NCBI RefSeq assembly: GCF_018449515.1
Contig: NZ_JAAVUQ010000017.1
Location: 62,001-126,000 of the forward strand
DNA length: 64,000 nt
Direction of reading: 5' to 3'
DNA from: Caballeronia sp. dw_19
GTDB taxonomy: Bacteria; Pseudomonadota; Gammaproteobacteria; Burkholderiales; Burkholderiaceae
Under the pieces are notes generated by a model that was not told the origin of the DNA, made no database searches, and was given only the letters and a program-made list of their open reading frames with translations. This document shows, piece after piece, positions 61,229 through 64,000 of the stretch. Numbering within the stretch: position 1 is the stretch's first letter; every line of letters starts with the position of its first letter. The translations under genes and the position numbers were made by a program.

Positions 61229-62188
61229 ATGACCTTAACCGAATTGAAGTACATCGTTGCGGTGGCGCGCGAGCGGCATTTTGGCCGTGCGGCCGAGGCG
61301 TGTTTCGTGAGTCAGCCGACCTTGTCGGTAGCAATCAAAAAGCTGGAAGATGAACTGAACGTGCAGATTTTCGAGCGCGGAACCAGCGAAGTCAGCGTCA
61401 CCCCAATTGGCGAACAGATCGTTACGCAAGCGCAGCGCGTCCTCGAACAAACCCTCGCCATCAAGGAAATCGCGAAGCAGGGCAAGGACCCGCTGGTCGG
61501 GCCGCTGCGCCTGGGGGTGATCTACACCATCGGCCCGTATTTGTTGCCCACGCTCGTCAAGCAGATGATCAAGCGCGTCCCGCAGATGCCGCTGATGCTG
61601 CAGGAAAACTACACGCTCAAGCTGATCGAACTGCTGAAGCAGGGCGAAATCGACGTCGCCATCATGGCGCTGCCGTTTCCCGAAACCGGCCTGATGGTGC
61701 GCGCGTTATTCGATGAACCCTTCGTCGTCGCGATGCCCGCCGGCCATCCGTGGGAAAACCGGCCCAAGATCAATGCCGACGACCTGAAGCTGGAGACCAT
61801 GCTGCTGCTGGGCAGCGGCCATTGTTTCCGCGATCACGTGCTCGGCGTGTGTCCCGAATTGATGCGTTTTTCGCAGAACGCGGACGGAATCCAGAAGACG
61901 TTCGAGGGTTCATCGCTGGAAACCATCCGGCACATGGTCGCCAGCGGCGTTGGCATTACCGTGCTGCCGCGGATGTCGGTGATGGAAGTGAAACCGCATG
62001 CGGGCGGCGTGGATGCCGGTTTGCTGAGCTACGTCCCTTTCAATGACCCAGTTCCGGACCGGCGCGTCGTGCTGGCGTGGCGCAAGAGCTTCACGCGGAT
62101 GCCGGCTATCGAAGCTATTTGCGATGCAATCGCTGCCTGCAATATTCCGGGCGTTACGCGGCTAGAGTTGCCCGCCGCCGTCAATTAA
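61229..62188 (+). CDS. oxyR: OxyR, hydrogen-peroxide-sensing LysR activator
   Basis: A 319-residue LysR regulator. The helix-turn-helix reads LKYIVAVARERHFGRAAEAC and FVSQPTLSVAIKKLEDEL. The redox cysteines are at exactly 199 and 208 (GSGHCFRDHVLGVC), the numbering of E. coli OxyR, so a disulfide switch on peroxide exposure is expected. No Shine-Dalgarno stands before the ATG. It lies directly upstream of a catalase gene, its expected target. Confidence 0.96.
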   Translation: MTLTELKYIVAVARERHFGRAAEACFVSQPTLSVAIKKLEDELNVQIFERGTSEVSVTPIGEQIVTQAQRVLEQTLAIKEIAKQGKDPLVGPLRLGVIYTIGPYLLPTLVKQMIKRVPQMPLMLQENYTLKLIELLKQGEIDVAIMALPFPETGLMVRALFDEPFVVAMPAGHPWENRPKINADDLKLETMLLLGSGHCFRDHVLGVCPELMRFSQNADGIQKTFEGSSLETIRHMVASGVGITVLPRMSVMEVKPHAGGVDAGLLSYVPFNDPVPDRRVVLAWRKSFTRMPAIEAICDAIAACNIPGVTRLELPAAVN

Positions 62189-62298
62189 CGGCCTCATCGC
62201 CGCTTTTTAGGTCCAACCGTGCCTCTCGGGGCGCGGATTCCAGCCCCATTCCCCGTTCTTCGAAGCCCGGCATCGTTGAAATTTGCTCGGCCTATCGC

Positions 62299-62346
62299 AT
62301 AGATAAAATTAATTGAATTCGATATTCGAATAGTCTTTGCTATTCT
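62299..62346 (+). promoter_or_regulatory. OxyR-box-like sequence and catalase promoter candidate
   Basis: Tetranucleotides ATAG (62299), TAAT (62310), CGAT (62320), ATAG (62330) and CTAT (62340) recur about every ten bases, like the four-part OxyR site although spacers are 6-7. TATTCT at 62341-62346 may be the -10, with a poor -35 (TTCGAT at 62318) as expected for an activated promoter. The start would be near 62353. Confidence 0.4.
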
Positions 62347-62394
62347 TAGCTTCATGGATCGACCCCGATTCACCAAAACAAACCGGAGGAAGCC

Positions 62395-62496
62395 ATGACG
62401 CTGATTGCCCGCCAGGCCACGCAATTCACTGCGACTTTTCGCGAAGCCAAAGGCGTTCTGGTGGACGTGCTAGCCAGTTTCGCTCGCACTTGCTGA
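62395..62496 (+). CDS. Small leader ORF of 33 codons before catalase
   Basis: ATG at 62395 is preceded by GGAGGAAGCC, a perfect Shine-Dalgarno with ideal spacing, better than that of the catalase. The peptide starts MTLIARQATQFTATFREAKG and ends SFARTC, with a single terminal cysteine; it is basic, has no membrane helix and matches nothing I know. The gap to the catalase ATG is 48 bp, so one transcript is likely. It could be a functional microprotein or a translated leader. Confidence 0.6.
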   Translation: MTLIARQATQFTATFREAKGVLVDVLASFARTC

Positions 62497-62544
62497 ACTC
62501 CCCGACATAACGTTTCGTCCCAGACAAATTTCACGGAGCAATCG

Positions 62545-64000
62545 ATGACCAATCGCATCCTCACCAGTGCAGCAGGCGCGCCAGTCGGCGATAACCAGAA
62601 CTCGATGACCGCTGGTCCGCGCGGTCCGATCGCGCTGCAGGATTTCTGGCTGCTTGAGAAGCTCGCGCATTTCGACCGCGAAGTGATTCCTGAGCGCCGT
62701 GTGCACGCCAAGGGGTCGGGCGCGTTCGGCACGCTCAAGGTCACGCACGACATTTCCCGCTTCACGAAAGCCAAGGTGTTCGCGGAAGTCGGCAAGCAAA
62801 CGCCGTTGTTCATGCGCTTTTCGACGGTTGCCGGCGAACGCGGCGCGGCTGACGCCGAGCGCGACGTGCGTGGTTTCTCGATCAAGTTCTACACGGAAGA
62901 AGGTAACTGGGACGTCGTTGGAAACAACACGCCAGTGTTTTTCATCCGCGATCCGCTGAAATTCCCTGACTTCATCCATACGCAAAAGCGTGACCCGTAC
63001 ACCAATATGCGCAGCAACGTGGCGGCGTGGGACTTTTGGTCGCGGCATCCGGAGTCGTTGCATCAGGTCACCATCCTGATGAGCGATCGTGGGATTCCGA
63101 AGAGCTACAGGCAGATGCATGGTTTCGGCTCACACACTTATTCGTTTATCAACGCGAACAACGAGCGCTTCTATGTGAAGTTCCACTTCAAGTCGCAGCA
63201 GCCGCTCGAGAATTTCACCGATGCCGAAGCCTCAGCGGTAGTGGGTAGCGACCGGGAAAGCGCGCAGCGCGATCTGGTCGACAACATCGATCAAGGCAAT
63301 TTCCCGAAGTGGAATTTCCGCATTCAGGTGATGACGGAAGCTGAAGCGGCAACGTACCGCATGAATCCGTTCGATATCACGAAGGTCTGGCCGCACAAGG
63401 ATTTCCCGCTGATCGACGTCGGCACGATCGAGTTGAATCGCAATGCGGGCAATTATTTTGCGGACGTCGAACAAGCGGCGTTTTCGCCGGCGAACGTGGT
63501 GCCGGGTATTGGCTTCTCGCCGGACCGCTTGTTGCAAGGGCGTTTGTTCTCGTACGGCGATGCGCATCGGTATCGGCTTGGCATCAATCACCATCAGATT
63601 CCGGTGAATGCGCCGAAGGCCGCTGTGCAGAATTCGTTTCATCGCGATGGCGCCATGCGTACCGACGGCAACAGCGGCGGCCGCGTGAACTACGAGCCGA
63701 ACCGCTTCGGCGACTTCGCGCAGGACCCGAGCGTGAACGAGCCGGCGTTGGCGGCGGGCGCCGTGGAACGCTACGACCATCGTGAAGACACGGATTACTA
63801 CAGCCAGCCAGGCGCGTTGTTCCGTCTCTTCGACGACGCGCAAAAGCAGCGCTTCTTCGGCAACATCGCACGGCACATTTTCGGCGTGCCGAACGAGATC
63901 GTCGCGGTGCAGGTCGAGCACTTCCGGCGTGCCGATCCGGCCTGTGCGGCGGGTGTTGTCGCGGCGCTGGCGGCGTTGGGCCAGAAGGTTGAAACGGTCG
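62545..64000 (+). CDS. Haem catalase (small-subunit, clade 3 type), 3' end outside window
   Basis: The frame runs open from ATG 62545 to the window end, 485 codons, probably nearly complete. The catalytic histidine is His54 in RRVHAKGSGAFG, the distal asparagine is in EGNWDVVGNNTPVFFIRD, and the haem-ligand tyrosine is in RLFSYGDAHRYRLG near residue 337. HQIPVN and NSGGRVNYEPN are typical of KatA/KatB clade 3 enzymes of about 480-500 residues. It dismutates H2O2. GGAG lies 7-8 nt upstream of the ATG. Next to oxyR, so peroxide induction is expected. No signal peptide, so cytosolic. Confidence 0.95.
   Translation, partial: MTNRILTSAAGAPVGDNQNSMTAGPRGPIALQDFWLLEKLAHFDREVIPERRVHAKGSGAFGTLKVTHDISRFTKAKVFAEVGKQTPLFMRFSTVAGERGAADAERDVRGFSIKFYTEEGNWDVVGNNTPVFFIRDPLKFPDFIHTQKRDPYTNMRSNVAAWDFWSRHPESLHQVTILMSDRGIPKSYRQMHGFGSHTYSFINANNERFYVKFHFKSQQPLENFTDAEASAVVGSDRESAQRDLVDNIDQGNFPKWNFRIQVMTEAEAATYRMNPFDITKVWPHKDFPLIDVGTIELNRNAGNYFADVEQAAFSPANVVPGIGFSPDRLLQGRLFSYGDAHRYRLGINHHQIPVNAPKAAVQNSFHRDGAMRTDGNSGGRVNYEPNRFGDFAQDPSVNEPALAAGAVERYDHREDTDYYSQPGALFRLFDDAQKQRFFGNIARHIFGVPNEIVAVQVEHFRRADPACAAGVVAALAALGQKVETV

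Overview
The window is a GC-rich, gene-dense stretch of chromosome from a betaproteobacterium of the family Burkholderiaceae (Burkholderia, Paraburkholderia or Caballeronia type). The assignment rests on protein sequences and on gene orders familiar from that group: dusB-fis-purH, ruvCAB, queA-tgt-yajC-secD-secF, recG next to oxyR, pepP-ubiH, and gdhA beside a glutamate/aspartate ABC transporter. No phage, plasmid, insertion sequence, CRISPR array or tRNA was found. Most of the window is core chromosome.

Layout. 1-6.7 kb: the end of a GGDEF-EAL cyclic-di-GMP protein, an acyl-CoA thioesterase, an Atm1-type ABC exporter, a NarK-like MFS transporter and a LysR regulator. 6.7-11.5 kb: glutamate dehydrogenase followed by the gltIJKL uptake operon, a coherent glutamate unit. 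11.7-18.6 kb: YegP, a class II glutamine amidotransferase, pyrC, a DUF3025 protein, the RNase P RNA, an OsmC protein, an AT-rich gap ending in a predicted small RNA, rplM-rpsI and erpA. 18.7-33.6 kb: anmK, tyrS-dtd-phosphatase, a DUF2236 protein, ruvCAB, purH-fis-dusB, ubiH-pepP and rlmL. 33.8-38 kb: a RelE/HigA-type toxin-antitoxin pair and the three-gene transhydrogenase pntAA-AB-B. 37.8-42.3 kb: a Nudix hydrolase, mnmA, then a TetR regulator and a secreted alpha/beta hydrolase separated by a 0.75 kb non-coding region. 42.3-47.2 kb: a GST and a pqiA-pqiA-pqiB-pqiC envelope lipid-transport operon. 47.5-51.8 kb: cytochrome b561 and two YceI proteins, a 54-bp structured element in triplicate, a broken MFS transporter gene and a BrnT-BrnA toxin-antitoxin pair. 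51.9-58 kb: secF-secD-yajC-tgt-queA. 58.4-64 kb: recG, oxyR, and a catalase (cut by the window end) preceded by a 33-codon ORF with an ideal ribosome-binding site.

The most interesting items are non-coding. (1) A predicted RNA of about 60 nt at 16.77-16.83 kb has its own promoter and terminator; its first hairpin presents the loop CCTCCT, the exact complement of a Shine-Dalgarno sequence. (2) Three copies of one operator-like palindrome (TCTATCT-N6-AGRTARA) surround the tetR gene and the hydrolase promoter region. (3) A nested hairpin element occurs three times in tandem at 49.6 kb and once more between queA and tgt, with compensatory base changes. (4) A small ORF sits in the catalase leader. 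Gene functions given are from family recognition and motifs read by eye; no database search was run.
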